Part shown: one piece after another, positions 45,806-55,938 of the stretch
How positions within the stretch are numbered: the stretch's first letter is position 1
Layout: every line of letters starts with the position of its first letter
Source: Agriotes lineatus
Lineage: Eukaryota > Arthropoda > Insecta > Coleoptera > Elateridae
DNA: 64,000 nucleotides
Reading direction: 5' to 3'
NCBI GenBank assembly: GCA_940337035.1
Contig: CALNHX010002827.1
Location: 62,001-126,000, forward strand
Program-made: the position numbers and the translations under genes
The notes under the pieces: generated by a model
Databases searched by the model: none
Told to the model about the DNA's origin: nothing
What the model saw: only the letters and a program-made list of their open reading frames with translations

Positions 45806-48800
45806 TTAAAGCGAACAATGTCCCCAAGGAAGGGTATCTATATTATTTTCACAAATGTATCTCTTATCATCTGCGCTAGTAAGAGCTACTTTATCTTGAC
45901 TTACACTATGTACAGCATGGCGTTTAGCTGTAATTAGGTTTTGATTTCTTACAGCATCTTTATTATCAAACAAACATGCTACATAGTCGTCAAAACAAAT
46001 TGTATTTTTAACTACATTTTCTAGTACACCTTTAGCCTTTTTAACCGTATCTTTACCTTCAACCCTCACACTGTACATTTTCGATCTCAAACCAATAAAT
46101 TCTGTGATTATTTTACCGTTGCACTCGTTTTTGATAAGTCCAGGAACTTTCTTGTTTACCAATGGAATGTTGTAGATATTGTCTTTGGAGTAATCGCTTG
46201 TATCAAACATATTAATGTCTCGTTTCATAATATCATAAATATCGTCGCACGTTATCTCATACAAAAGACTATCCGTATCTGAATACAACAGTTTACAATC
46301 CTTATAACTAAAATTGCGTAACATATAATTGTAGTGGAAATCGTACAAACACGTTTTACTTATATCTAATATGGACATACCTACATATATTGGTTTCTTA
46401 AACATTATTTCAAGCTTTGATAATTCTATGGTTCAAGATATTCATTAAATATGGTTCGGCTGTGAAAATTAGGTTGAGATATGTAGTGGTTAGCTCCATA
46501 TCGACCACCCCAGCGTGTTACTAATTTAACTATTTTGTGTTTACCAACATTCTCCATGGTTTTACCGAAAACCGCGTTATTCATTAATTTGAACAGGTTT
46601 TTCTCAAATTCGTTTTTTGCGTTTGTTCTAAGTTGAGTGTTTAATTCAATGTATGATTTTAACCAAGGAGCTTGATCGAAAGATAGTATGCGATGCATTT
46701 TGGTAACATTTAAGCCTGCAGCTATAGCTTGTTTCAGATTTCTGTAATGAATCACATATCGTTCTTTTTTATTCAACATTGTCATTAGTTTTGGTAATTT
46801 TGAATTTGGGGGAACAGAGTGTTCGGCACACATTGGCATATCTGCGTGAAGATTATGTAGCGTGATATCGTTTGGATACTCAATATCTACTTCTAAAATG
46901 TACCCTTTTGCAGACTCATTGTCGATACTATTAACATCAAAACAGCCCATTTCTGTACGAGTTAATCGAAAATTGTTGTAGGGTAGGTACTGCATCATTG
47001 CCCATCCGTACAAATTATTCACGTCGTAATACGAGATATACCTTGGGGGTTGCGTGGGGTTGTATCCTGCTGGACAATATTTATTATTTGCTTTAGAATA
47101 TCGCTTCGAACATTGACTAATACCCCCGTGGATACCTCGCTCAACAAATAGCAACATATCTATATCGGATATGAGTGCCAGTTCTATTTGTGTATATTTC
47201 AACATGGCATCCCAGGTATATCCAGGTAATGTGTAATAGTGGGCAGGATCTAATCCGTAAGTTCTATGACAACTCGCACGAAAATTTTCAAAAATATCGG
47301 CCAACAACAAAATATCGGCTTTTAAATATAACATTGTATAATCCAGTATTGTTTGGCAATTGAATGCATTCCACACTTCAACCGCGTGTGCATAATCTTT
47401 ATCCGAAATAAAGTAATCTTTTAATTTACTATAAAAAATTTCTTTTGGCGGTAATTTACGTTCCGTTAAAACATCAAGGGAAGTTATATAGTCGTAGGGA
47501 AATACACCTTTTCGTGTTAACAGAGATAATTGATGTTCGTTTAGCTCTTTGTTTTGTGACTGGAGAATTTTGAAATCTTCTTTGTTTAAATAGGAGGACA
47601 ATTTATCTAATCCCGAACTCATAAATCTAAATGAATCGATAAATCTGAATTTTAAACTATTGGCATCACTGTGGGTTTTTGTAAATAAAATGTATCTCTC
47701 TTTATTCTGGGGCAAAACATAAATGTTACCCGGAAAAGCTGTAACGACATCTTTTATCAAGAAATGACTGTCATAACCACTAAGGTTATGATAAACAACC
47801 GGTATTACACGATCTACTTTATAATTTAGGTTACAGCTTTGATGTGCCGCACCCCTATACTTGCCTGTGAAGTGACAATGATCTTTTACCTTGATATCAT
47901 CCTCCACAAAAGGCTTATCGCAAATATAACAATGTGTTGCTTCTCGACATTCGCGTTCTTGCAATTCGTTTAGCATTATCATGGGAACTATATTTTCAAA
48001 ATGGCTACTCAAATCCAATCCAATTTTATGTAATTCCTTTCCGAACCATTCCATGCAATCTGCACCCGTATATGATTTATAATGTGAGAGTGAATCATCA
48101 TATGAACATTGCAAATAATAACCTATGCTGCAGGCTTCATGTTTTTGATACTTTACAGTATTTTTTCCGGCGCTTTCACTTACAGGATTTAATGTACATT
48201 CTATATCGCTATATAAAATAAATGGTACGGTTTGTTGATATTTATAATTAGCGAAGGTTAGTTTTTCGCCCGGCCGAGGGAGATTAATTTTACACTCGTT
48301 TAATTTTTTGCAATCAATTTCGTGAGCGTTTAACCTTTGCCGACTATAAAAATAATGCAGACATCTATCGCATATAAATTTCTTATGACCATTTTTATTT
48401 AACTGTGTGTTTACTAACCTACTTAAATCTTTAATCCAGCAGTAGTGGTAATTTACTTCGGACTCGGGGTCCCTAATTACTGTACCGGGGTTTAAATCAG
48501 ACAGTTAATCGAGATTTGTGTCCATCATATTCGCGGGGTCGGTAAACATTAGTAGGTTCACATGATTCTGCTTCTTGTCGGAAGTTAGATACGCGGGGCA
48601 CACACTAATTCCGCCTTTGTTTCTGTTTAACATATACACATTCACAGAAATGTTTGGATTGTTTTTTTCAAACTTGGGAATTTGCGTCATCTTCACTGGG
48701 AAGTCTAATCCTTCACAATTCAACACATCCGAATAATGGGGGTATTTGGAAACTCTATCGCTGTGGGTGTTGGTGGGATGCAGGGCGGATACAATTGCCC

Positions 48801-49348
48801 ACGCAAAACAGGCTTGATCATCGTTTTTCACGTTGACACACGCATGCTTCTTTTTTATGTATTCCGGGAGTTCGATGTACGAAGATGCATGGAACACAGT
48901 ACAACTGTTTATGTTTACAACTAAAGATATAATCTCCGGTAACGCCCATCCACTTTCTTGTTCTTCAAATTCCTCTATTTGATTTAAAATGGAATCTTGA
49001 ACGTTATCGAAATACCACTGATTTAAGATTGCACGATTTTCGACATGTTCTTGCAGAATTAAATTGTTTTTCGTGCTAAAATATTTCAAGTCTGTTATAA
49101 CATTGTCTTTGGTTGTTTTAACAAACTCACCACAAAATGTTGTGTTCACTTTTAACACGGTTTGACGTTTTTTATGCACATTCTTTATACGCGGAGCAAA
49201 TAAATGAAATGCGTCTTGTAAAAAACAATGTCGGTTCCTTATGTTTTAAATTTACAATCACCCCGATCCGAAGTCTACATTTATACGCATTCTCCATCTC
49301 CTCCCACACTATTCGAGCACTTCGCGCTTCTTTTCTCATTTTCAGCAT
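45806..49348 (-). pseudogene. Family B DNA polymerase (Polinton/viral type), three breaks
   Basis: Read leftward it spans about 1,180 codons. The order is an N-terminal domain with an SGWAL...VNIN and KKHACVNVKNDDQACFAW region, a C-x2-C...C-x3-H zinc finger near 48360, and the exonuclease motif SDIEC near 48210. Next comes an HNH-like module (C-x2-C ... HCH ... H-x2-C, 47931-47830), PolB motif A (YDVNNLYG, about 47020), motif B (KLMNNAVFGKTMEN, about 46560), the catalytic YSDTDSL (about 46280) and the natural tail LPWG at 45820. Breaks: a 1-nt slip in an A6 run (49220-49225), one in-frame TAA (48505-48507) and a frameshift near 46430. Catalytic motifs are otherwise intact. This enzyme type copies the element by protein-primed synthesis. 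Confidence 0.88.
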
Positions 49349-49541
49349 GAATAGCTTTCTTTAACAGCCGGCAATTTAATTTACATTGTTTTAATAGTTT
49401 TTCCAGTTTCCTGCGCTGCACACCAACCGCCATAATGTTTTTATACGTATCTTGCACTATTTTTAACATCGCACCACCCGTCTGCTGTAACTCCTTGTTA
49501 CCCGCCATCGTTCCAGCGGAATTCACCTGGTTTAAATCCAT
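49281..49541 (-). CDS. Small ORF with MDLN leader, overlaps the polymerase start
   Basis: 86 codons run from ATG at 49541. The start MDLNQVNSAGTM matches that of the next ORF upstream (MDLNAVNAAGQM). The middle (residues 30-65) is Lys/Gln/Leu-rich and probably a coiled helix (QRRKLEKLLKQCKLN). The last ~25 codons overlap the polymerase frame. Either it is a separate small protein, or it is the polymerase N-terminus split off by a frame change. The DNA just upstream also matches the leader of the 104-aa ORF. Confidence 0.5.
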   Translation of the reverse strand: MDLNQVNSAGTMAGNKELQQTGGAMLKIVQDTYKNIMAVGVQRRKLEKLLKQCKLNCRLLKKAIHAENEKRSAKCSNSVGGDGECV

Positions 49542-49914
49542 CTTTATTGTTTGTGTAGAAGTAAACTGATGTGGGTTGCGTTAAGCCGGTCAGCTCTCTT
49601 CTCCTCTACGATAACGAATGGCTCTCCTATATATTAATTTTTATCTTATAAACAAATGTATTCATCACTATTAAAATCTTAAAATATTCTGTATATCAAT
49701 CTTTGTCCTGTAGGAATATAGACTATACTAAAACTTTTAGTTTGTTCACCCAGCAATGTAATTGCGCAAAATTTAAATTAATATCGACTGTCTGTTGACG
49801 TAAAATAATAACACTAATTGTATAAGATATATTAAAATATTATGAATTAAGCTTAAAATACGAAATGGTTTTAAAAAATTATAAAATGTATTAGTTGTTG
49901 ATGTTTGATCAATC

Positions 49915-50229
49915 TTATAGCATCTCTTCAAGTTGTAGTTGAGGTATTGCATTGTCCCCCTCACCAATAAAACCTGTCAGTACAAGAGCAAGTTTCATGT
50001 TCATATTAGCGTCTTCAATTGCGGCATCTGAGATTTGGTCAACCATACGTTTCGACAGAAAGATTGAATTTTGCACTGTTTCACAAACAATTGATCTGCC
50101 AAAGCGTGTTTTCACGGGCTTCATATGCGTAATTATATATTTAGAATTTACCGACATATTCATAGCGTTTAAAGTTGGTTTTCTCTCCATCTGGCCGGCG
50201 GCATTCACTGCATTTAAATCCATCTTCAA
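49915..50229 (-). CDS. 104-aa conserved-looking protein, possibly ssDNA-binding
   Basis: ATG is at 50223 in context (an in-frame MK precedes it at 50229), stop at 49915. The N-terminus MDLNAVNAAGQM is shared with the neighbouring ORF. The rest alternates short beta-like strands (SKYIITHMKPV, GRSIVCETV, SIFLSKRMVDQI, KLALVLTGF) and an acidic C-terminus (GEGDNAIPQLQLEEM). That layout would suit a small OB-fold protein such as a phage or viral single-strand-binding protein, a sensible partner for a protein-primed polymerase. The function is inference only; no family motif is certain. Confidence 0.5.
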   Translation of the reverse strand: MKMDLNAVNAAGQMERKPTLNAMNMSVNSKYIITHMKPVKTRFGRSIVCETVQNSIFLSKRMVDQISDAAIEDANMNMKLALVLTGFIGEGDNAIPQLQLEEML

Positions 50230-50239
50230 TGTTTGTCCA

Positions 50240-50368
50240 GAAGTAAATTGATGTTGGCGCTCTTTTTGCTAACACTTGAAGTAAACTGATGTTAACACTT
50301 GTTACCAGTACTTGAAGTAAACTGATGTTGATACTTTTTATTAGCACTTGAAGTAAACTGATGTTGAT
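50240..50368 (-). promoter_or_regulatory. Repeated leader box (CATCAGTTTACTTC) upstream of element genes
   Basis: On the minus strand the box ACATCAGTTTACTTCAAGT recurs three times about 32-34 bp apart. A variant (CATCAATTTACTTC) follows about 20 bp before the 104-aa ORF, and another copy (CATCAGTTTACTTC) lies about 20 bp before the 86-aa ORF (about 49555-49568). The same box in the same place before two genes suggests a promoter or leader element. Confidence 0.5.
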
Positions 50369-50936
50369 ACTCGAAGCACTATACACACGTGGAGAGCTCG
50401 AAAACTGGATTAAAATAATAATTTTCCGTGTTTGTTTATATACTAAATGCTTATCACCAGCTTCTTCACCACAAAAACGAATTAAATTTTCTTTGATAGC
50501 GTGAAACGGATTCTTGGTTTAGTCGCAAGATTATGGCTTTCCTGCGAGATATTTGCAACAGGATACTCGGTTAATTAGTATTATCTAGTTTTTACTTTGT
50601 GACATTTGCAACAGGATATTCGGTTTAGTCGCAAGATTATGGCTTTCCTGCGAGATATTTGCAACAGGATGCTCGGTTGAGATTTCTGTTTATGGTTTCC
50701 AACACGATAAATTTCTAGCCGATATTTGGTCAGATGTATACTTCTAATTAGATTACGGGTAGTTTCAGAGTATGGATACAGATGGCGTGTAATGTTTGAT
50801 TACATTAATTAATTCCGATGTATTATCGCTAGATGGCGCATCATGTACTGTTTGGAGGCTTATCGGTTTTTGCGGATCCAAAATATAATTTTCAAAACCA
50901 TCATAAGGGCGCCTCCAATTTTTAATATGTTATAGA

Positions 50937-51706
50937 TGACGTCATTGGTAGGCTTGGGCGTTTTAGGGGGTGTGATTTTTTCATCCGTTTTCCGTTTTTC
51001 TCACCCGTTTACGAGGTACAGCCCCTTTTAGTATTTAACCATCAGCATTCGGCCGCTTATCGGTTCTTACGTTTTACAGCTCCAAAATATAATTTTCAGA
51101 AAAATGCCATAACAGGCAGTGTGGAGGTGCCATTTTTTCACCCGTTTTCCGTTTTTCCCACCCGTTTGCGAGATACAACCCCTTTTAGTGTTCAACCATC
51201 AGAATTCGGCCGCTTATCGGTTCTTGCAGCTACAAAATATAATTTTAAAAAAATGCCATAAAGGTACTTCCAATTTTTAATATGTTATAGATGACGTCAT
51301 TTCCAGATGGGGGTTAACAGGCAGTGTGGGGGTGCCATTTTTTCACCCGTTTTCCGTTTTTCCCACCCATTTACGAGATACAACCCCTTTTAGTGTTCAA
51401 CCATCAGAATTCGGCAGTTCAAAGTTCTTGCAGCTACAAAATATAATTTTCGAAAATGTCATAAGGGCGCTTCCAATTTTTAATATGTTATAGATGACGT
51501 CATTTCCAGATGGGGGTTAACAGGCAGTGTGGGGGTGCCATTTTTTCACCCGTTTTCCGTTTTTCCCACCCGTTTACGAGATACAACCCTTTTTAGTGTT
51601 CAACCATCAGAATTCGGCAGTTTATCAGTTCTTGCAGCTACAAAATATAATTTTCGAAAATGTCATAAGGGCGCTTCCAATTTTTAATATGTTATAGATG
51701 ACGTCA
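50937..51706. promoter_or_regulatory. CRE octamers (TGACGTCA) in right inverted repeat
   Basis: Perfect TGACGTCA sites lie at 50937-50944, 51292-51299, 51495-51502 and 51699-51706, one per tandem unit. Each is preceded by TATGTTATAGA. Confidence 0.45.
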
Positions 51707-51948
51707 TTTGCTGGTTGGGTGTGTTAGGGGGTGTGATTTTTTCACCCGTTTTTCGTTTTTCCTACCCGTTTACGAGATACAGCCCCTTTTTTCTTTTTTT
51801 AATATTTAATCGTCTATTTGAACCCTCAACAGCCCCCAGCCCTCAGCCCCCGGCCTCAGCCCCCAGCTTCCGGTTCTCGGCTTCAGCCCCTGGCCTCAGC
51901 CCTCAGCTTCCGGCTCCCGGTGCAGACTCCACTTCCGGTTATACCTTC

Positions 51949-51980
51949 TGGGCAATGATGCAATACCTACCCTACAACGA
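51949..51980. repeat. 32-bp polymerase-like patch in the inverted repeats
   Basis: The complement of this stretch matches 46972-47003, the motif A region of the element's own polymerase gene (encoding MMQYLPYN), at about 30 of 32 positions. The left inverted repeat carries the same patch at 43019-43050 (about 29 of 32). Confidence 0.6.
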
Positions 51981-52165
51981 CCTTCTGGTTATTGTAGACA
52001 CAAAAAATACTTCTTTTCCTACAAGAAACTCTTCAGTCGCCTTAACTACCGGTGATTACGTCATGCTTCGGATGGACATGCCATCCAGTTCAGAAGTGAG
52101 GTTATGTTTTTAGTTTCCCTATGCTTAAAGTGGTCCAGAACTGGCACTGCCCATCTACTTGAACT

Positions 52166-53265
52166 AACCCAGATGCCCAAAACTTGATAAGAGCCAAGGA
52201 ATCGAACAAAGTAAGCATCACGAAATGGCGGCTGAGAAGTTCAATTGATTAATTTACGAGAGCCACTGTAGATACCGGAACAGCTGCTAGATGCAGCTAG
52301 AAATTCGCAGAAATAAGCCACATGCGTTCACCTGAGAACAAACAAAAAAACATTTCAAAATAATTCACTCCAAGAATATGGGCATTGTGTTCAGAAATTT
52401 TGCAGGAGCCTGCTTGCAATTATTCCGCCAATGGTGTGGACTTACATGTCTAAAACTTCTCTTCTAATCCCTAAATCCGCCAACGGCGAACGAATCAAAT
52501 GGACACTAACTTCCCCATCAGATTATAGAGCGCAAAACTATGCAAGCTGCTTGCTTCGATGCAAAAATTAGAAGAAACCTCAAAACACCACTAAAAAATC
52601 ATCTCATGAATTTTGACGAGTACGAACCTAATTTTGGGCACTAAAGGTTTGTTCAAACAGTACCAAATGCTAAGACAGCATTTACATAGTAACACCCACC
52701 ACCAAATTTGTGACTGAATTAATTATGAATCTGTACAATATTTTTAAATATAATATAACTTTCCACAACTAACTTATATCTAAAAATAAACCACAAATCT
52801 ACATAGAGCTTGTAAATGCTTTCTAAAGACACCAAACTTCAGCTAATTCTGTCAAATAAATATCATTAACTTTACTAAAGCCCCTATCTAATTTATAAAC
52901 AATCCTAAAGTAAGGATTACCTAACTAACACATAACTTATTCTCTAAGTATAACTAAAATTATGTTCAAATTCAAATAGATTTACATACTTAAAATTATA
53001 AATTTAAAATTCATTTGACATTTTCAATCAAAATTTGTAATTAATATTGATATTTTTATGTATTCATAATTACAGATCTGGGCTTCTGCATGCCCTGTTA
53101 CACCTTACTACATGCGTTGCTGGGTTCGTACAATACAAATTGATTTTGTAGGTGATCGTTGAAGTACAAAGGATTATTTATTTATTATTACATTAAAAAC
53201 CCAATCAAAGCCATTACTAGTGTAACAATTATCGTTGCGTGCATTAGCAACTACACTTGTCGGGG
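52166..53265. other. AT-rich flank, nothing recognised
   Basis: The sequence outside the right inverted repeat has no gene, hairpin or array apart from short AT tracts. Confidence 0.4.
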
Positions 53266-53269
53266 CCAG

Positions 53270-53810
53270 GACACAACGCCCACTGGTCACAAACCCCAGC
53301 TCAGAATTTGGTCATAACGCCCAACTTCGATTCTGGGCACAACGCCCAACTTGGTCACAACGCCCACCGACGACTGTTATAGGAGAGAGCTATCGACGCC
53401 ACTTAAACCACCGTTTTGGTCATAACGCCCAACTTCGATTTTGGTCACAACGCCCAATTTCGATTTCGGTCACAACGCCGAATTTGGTCACAACGCTCGC
53501 AATTTCGATTTTGGTCACAACGCCCAACTTGGTCACAACGCCCAATTTCGATTTGGTCACAACGCCCAACTTGGTCACAACGCCCAACTTTGATTCTAGT
53601 CACAACGCCAACTTGGTCACAACGCCCAATTTCGATTTTGGTCACAACGCCCAACTTGGTCACAACGCCCAATTTCGATTTTGGTCACAACGCCCAACTT
53701 GGTCACAACGCCCAACTTTGATTCTGGTCACAACGCCCAACTTGGTCATAACGCCCAAGTTTGATTTTGGTCACAACGCCCAACTTTGATTTTGGACATA
53801 TTGCCCAGGC
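53270..53810. repeat. Minisatellite of alternating 18- and ~25-bp units
   Basis: The unit core GGTCACAACGCCCAA is followed either by CTT (18-bp unit) or by TTTCGATTTT (25-bp unit), mostly in alternation to give a ~43-bp higher-order repeat. About 24 cores are present. Open frames on both strands across it are a by-product. Confidence 0.9.
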
Positions 53811-54368
53811 GGCACAGAAAGTAAGAAAAATGTGTATCTAAAATGAATAATAATAAATTAAAGTTTTAAGGTGAGGTAATAGGTAGGAAAATTTTCAAGT
53901 TCCCGTAAGTAGTATTAATATTATTTTCCTACGACTGCTTCTAAAATCAAGCTTTCCGCTTGTTGACGTATGTCAAAAATTGATTGTTTTGAATCAGTTC
54001 ATCGCGGCAACCGTCATAAGTAAGTATATAATCGTGAATCGTAATACATAGCAACATACATAAATTTTATATAAGCATTCATGATTATATACCTAAGTCG
54101 GCTAGTGGGTCGGCTATTTGAAACGTCAAAGTTGACAGCTGTCACTGTGAATTCGATTTAAACCTTTTTCGCGATTTAAAGTTACTTGTGCTTTATTTTG
54201 TGTATTGTCGGTGTTTAAGTGTCAAGAAAAATAAGAAATGGGCGATAAAATATCCAATTCTGATGTAAAAATTTCCACGCCGCTGGAAATTTTAGAAATT
54301 GCAAAAAACACCAGTTTAAACCTATTCCGAAAATTTTACAGTCGTAGGAAAAATTTTGTATGCAACAC

Positions 54369-54466
54369 GAGCGAAAAATGCATTAGGCGTTCGTTCGAGT
54401 TTTTTCGGACCTCGCTTCGCTCGGCCGAAACTTTCGAACTCACGCCTAATGCATCATTTTTCGCTC
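54369..54466. repeat. Palindromic element P1
   Basis: Arms GAGCGAAAAATGCATTAGGC ... GCCTAATGCATCATTTTTCGCTC surround a core with CTCGCTTCGCTCGG. Confidence 0.7.
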
Positions 54467-54589
54467 TAGGTACATAAATAACTATTATCTTACAATAGCG
54501 CCTATTACCATACATTATACAACTGTTTTCAGTGACTAAAATAAAGTTTTATTCACAAGTGAGTTTTCATTATTTATACTACTGCATTG

Positions 54590-54728
54590 TTGGTAGCACT
54601 GTCAAGCTATGTCAAATTTGTATTTTTCAGGTTAAGTTTTGCGTCAGTCTGTGTCAAATAACAAACAAAACCTAACCTACGAACCTCGAATTTGACATAA
54701 ACTGACAATACACTTCAGTACTGCCAAT
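54590..54728. repeat. Palindromic element P2 (same family as P5)
   Basis: The arms contain CTATGTCAAATTTG, AGGTTAAGTTTTGCGTCAG and their complements (AAAACCTAACCT, CGAATTTGACATA). P5 at 55795-55938 has the same arm sequence. Confidence 0.65.
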
Positions 54729-54861
54729 ACACTTCAGTACTGTCAAACGTATATCACAAATCATAGGCGACTAATTATAAATTATTTCGCCACATATTCT
54801 GACTGCACAAACTATTTAGGCACAAGAATTGCTACTGTAAGATAAAACGTCGTATATCACA

Positions 54862-54972
54862 CGTGAGCGAAATGCCATTATAAGCGCGTGAGAAATTGCA
54901 TCGCTCGTGCTTGGGCACTCGCGATTCAAAATTCTCACTCGCAAATAATGATGCATTTCTCTCACTTATAAT
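54862..54972. repeat. Palindromic element P3
   Basis: Ends GTGAGCGAAATGC and ATTATAAGC pair with GCATTTCTCTCACTTATAAT. The core contains CATCGCTCGTGC and GCACTCGCG. Confidence 0.55.
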
Positions 54973-55565
54973 ATAATCTACTATTATTTTTCATAATAAT
55001 TCAGTGGCGTAATGCGTTGCCAAAAAGTTTCTAAATTCGTATTATAACATATAAAGTTGTATTTTTTATATGGAACTCATAGTTAGCTGTGGCATTATGA
55101 GAAAGAGGATTTTCTCCCATTTCAGTGACATATGTCGTATGGGATCGATTTATTAATTTTCACTACTTTATAGCAACAATCACAATTTTTAATATTTCGT
55201 CGTTTTCTAGTTGATGACTTGTGCCATTTATAATATAAGTGATTAAGTATAAGTTTTTGCGTTGTTACAATACCACGGTTTGATTGACATAATTAATCAC
55301 GTTTGATTGTTGCTTATAATAATATTATATTATAATATATTATAGTGTCCTTCATATATTCATTTATCAGAACATTTTGTTGTCCATTAAAACCTCTGCA
55401 GTTTTTCAAAGTAAAAATGCATTCTCAAAAATGTAAATATCCTACTTCGAGGTTCGAAAATATGAAAATGATTGAAGAAAAAAGTACTCTTATTTTTCAA
55501 ATACACAAAAATGTTAATTGGAAGTATTTGTTATAACATATCTATTAATAGTTATTTAACAAACA

Positions 55566-55666
55566 AGTATGTTAATGAGAGCGATTAATAATCGAGACAT
55601 TTTAATGCGCGAGCGCCAGCGAGCGCGTTAATTGTAGATATATTATTAATCGCCGATTAACATACG
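55566..55666. repeat. Palindromic element P4
   Basis: Arms GTATGTTAATGAGAGCGATT ... AATCGCCGATTAACATAC surround a core GCGCGAGCGCCAGCGAGCGCG. It is nested in copy 1. Confidence 0.7.
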
Positions 55667-55794
55667 AGTTAGTTACAATATTTTTTCGTTGATCGTACAT
55701 TATTAATTTGAAGAAAATCTAATTTTATTCCATGAAAAGAATTTGACACTTAAAGTGTTGACATTAATGGTACCGGGTGTGATTTTTTTCTTAG

Positions 55795-55938
55795 GTTGGC
55801 ACTGTTCATGTTGGTGACATTGTAAGTCTATGTCAAATATGAAGTTAGCAGGTTAAGTTTTGAGTCAGTTTGTGTCAAAACTGACGCAAAACCTAACCTG
55901 CTAACCTCGAATTTGACATAGACTTACAGAGTGCCACC
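55795..55938. repeat. Palindromic element P5 (same family as P2)
   Basis: Arms of about 50 bp run from TGTAAGTCTATGTCAAAT to its complement ending ACTTACA, with AGCAGGTTAAGTTTTGAGTC inside. The outer bases GTTGGCACT / AGTGCCACC extend the pairing. Confidence 0.75.

Larger units (their letters stand above)
42164..52159. mobile_element. Polinton/Maverick-like element, defective, 6-bp TSD TGAACT
   Basis: Both ends are long inverted repeats starting AGTAGATGGGCAGTGCC. TGAACT flanks the element exactly (42158-42163 and 52160-52165). A 6-bp duplication, AG-initiated long inverted repeats and a protein-primed-type family B DNA polymerase are the hallmarks of Polintons. The polymerase and two small ORFs read leftward. 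No retroviral-type integrase, packaging ATPase, protease or capsid gene is visible. The left part contains an LTR at 44084-45531, and about 8.5 kb remain without it. It is therefore a deletion derivative, or a relative with a reduced gene set. Confidence 0.75.
50369..52159. repeat. Right terminal inverted repeat of the Polinton-like element
   Basis: It pairs with 42164-44083. It contains four to five tandem units of about 200 bp that include CACCCGTTTTCCGTTTTTCC, a TACAACCCCTTTTAGTGTTC block and TATAGATGACGTCATT. A 45-bp segment near 52063-52107 is absent from the left copy. A GC-rich CAGCCCCCAGC stretch lies near 51825-51920, and an open frame across it (51715-52113) is not gene-like. Confidence 0.8.

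Noticed and set aside
50141..50386. 81-codon ORF with a repeated INISLLQVL peptide
   Set aside because: It is a reading frame through the tandem leader boxes and overlaps the start of the 104-aa ORF in another frame.
51715..52113. 132-codon ORF rich in Pro/Ser/Ala in the right inverted repeat
   Set aside because: It runs across non-coding repeat units and the polymerase-like patch. The mirrored left copy is broken differently, so it is not a gene.
53270..53810. CRISPR-like array of regularly spaced repeats
   Set aside because: The spacers are not unique and the genome is eukaryotic. It is a minisatellite.
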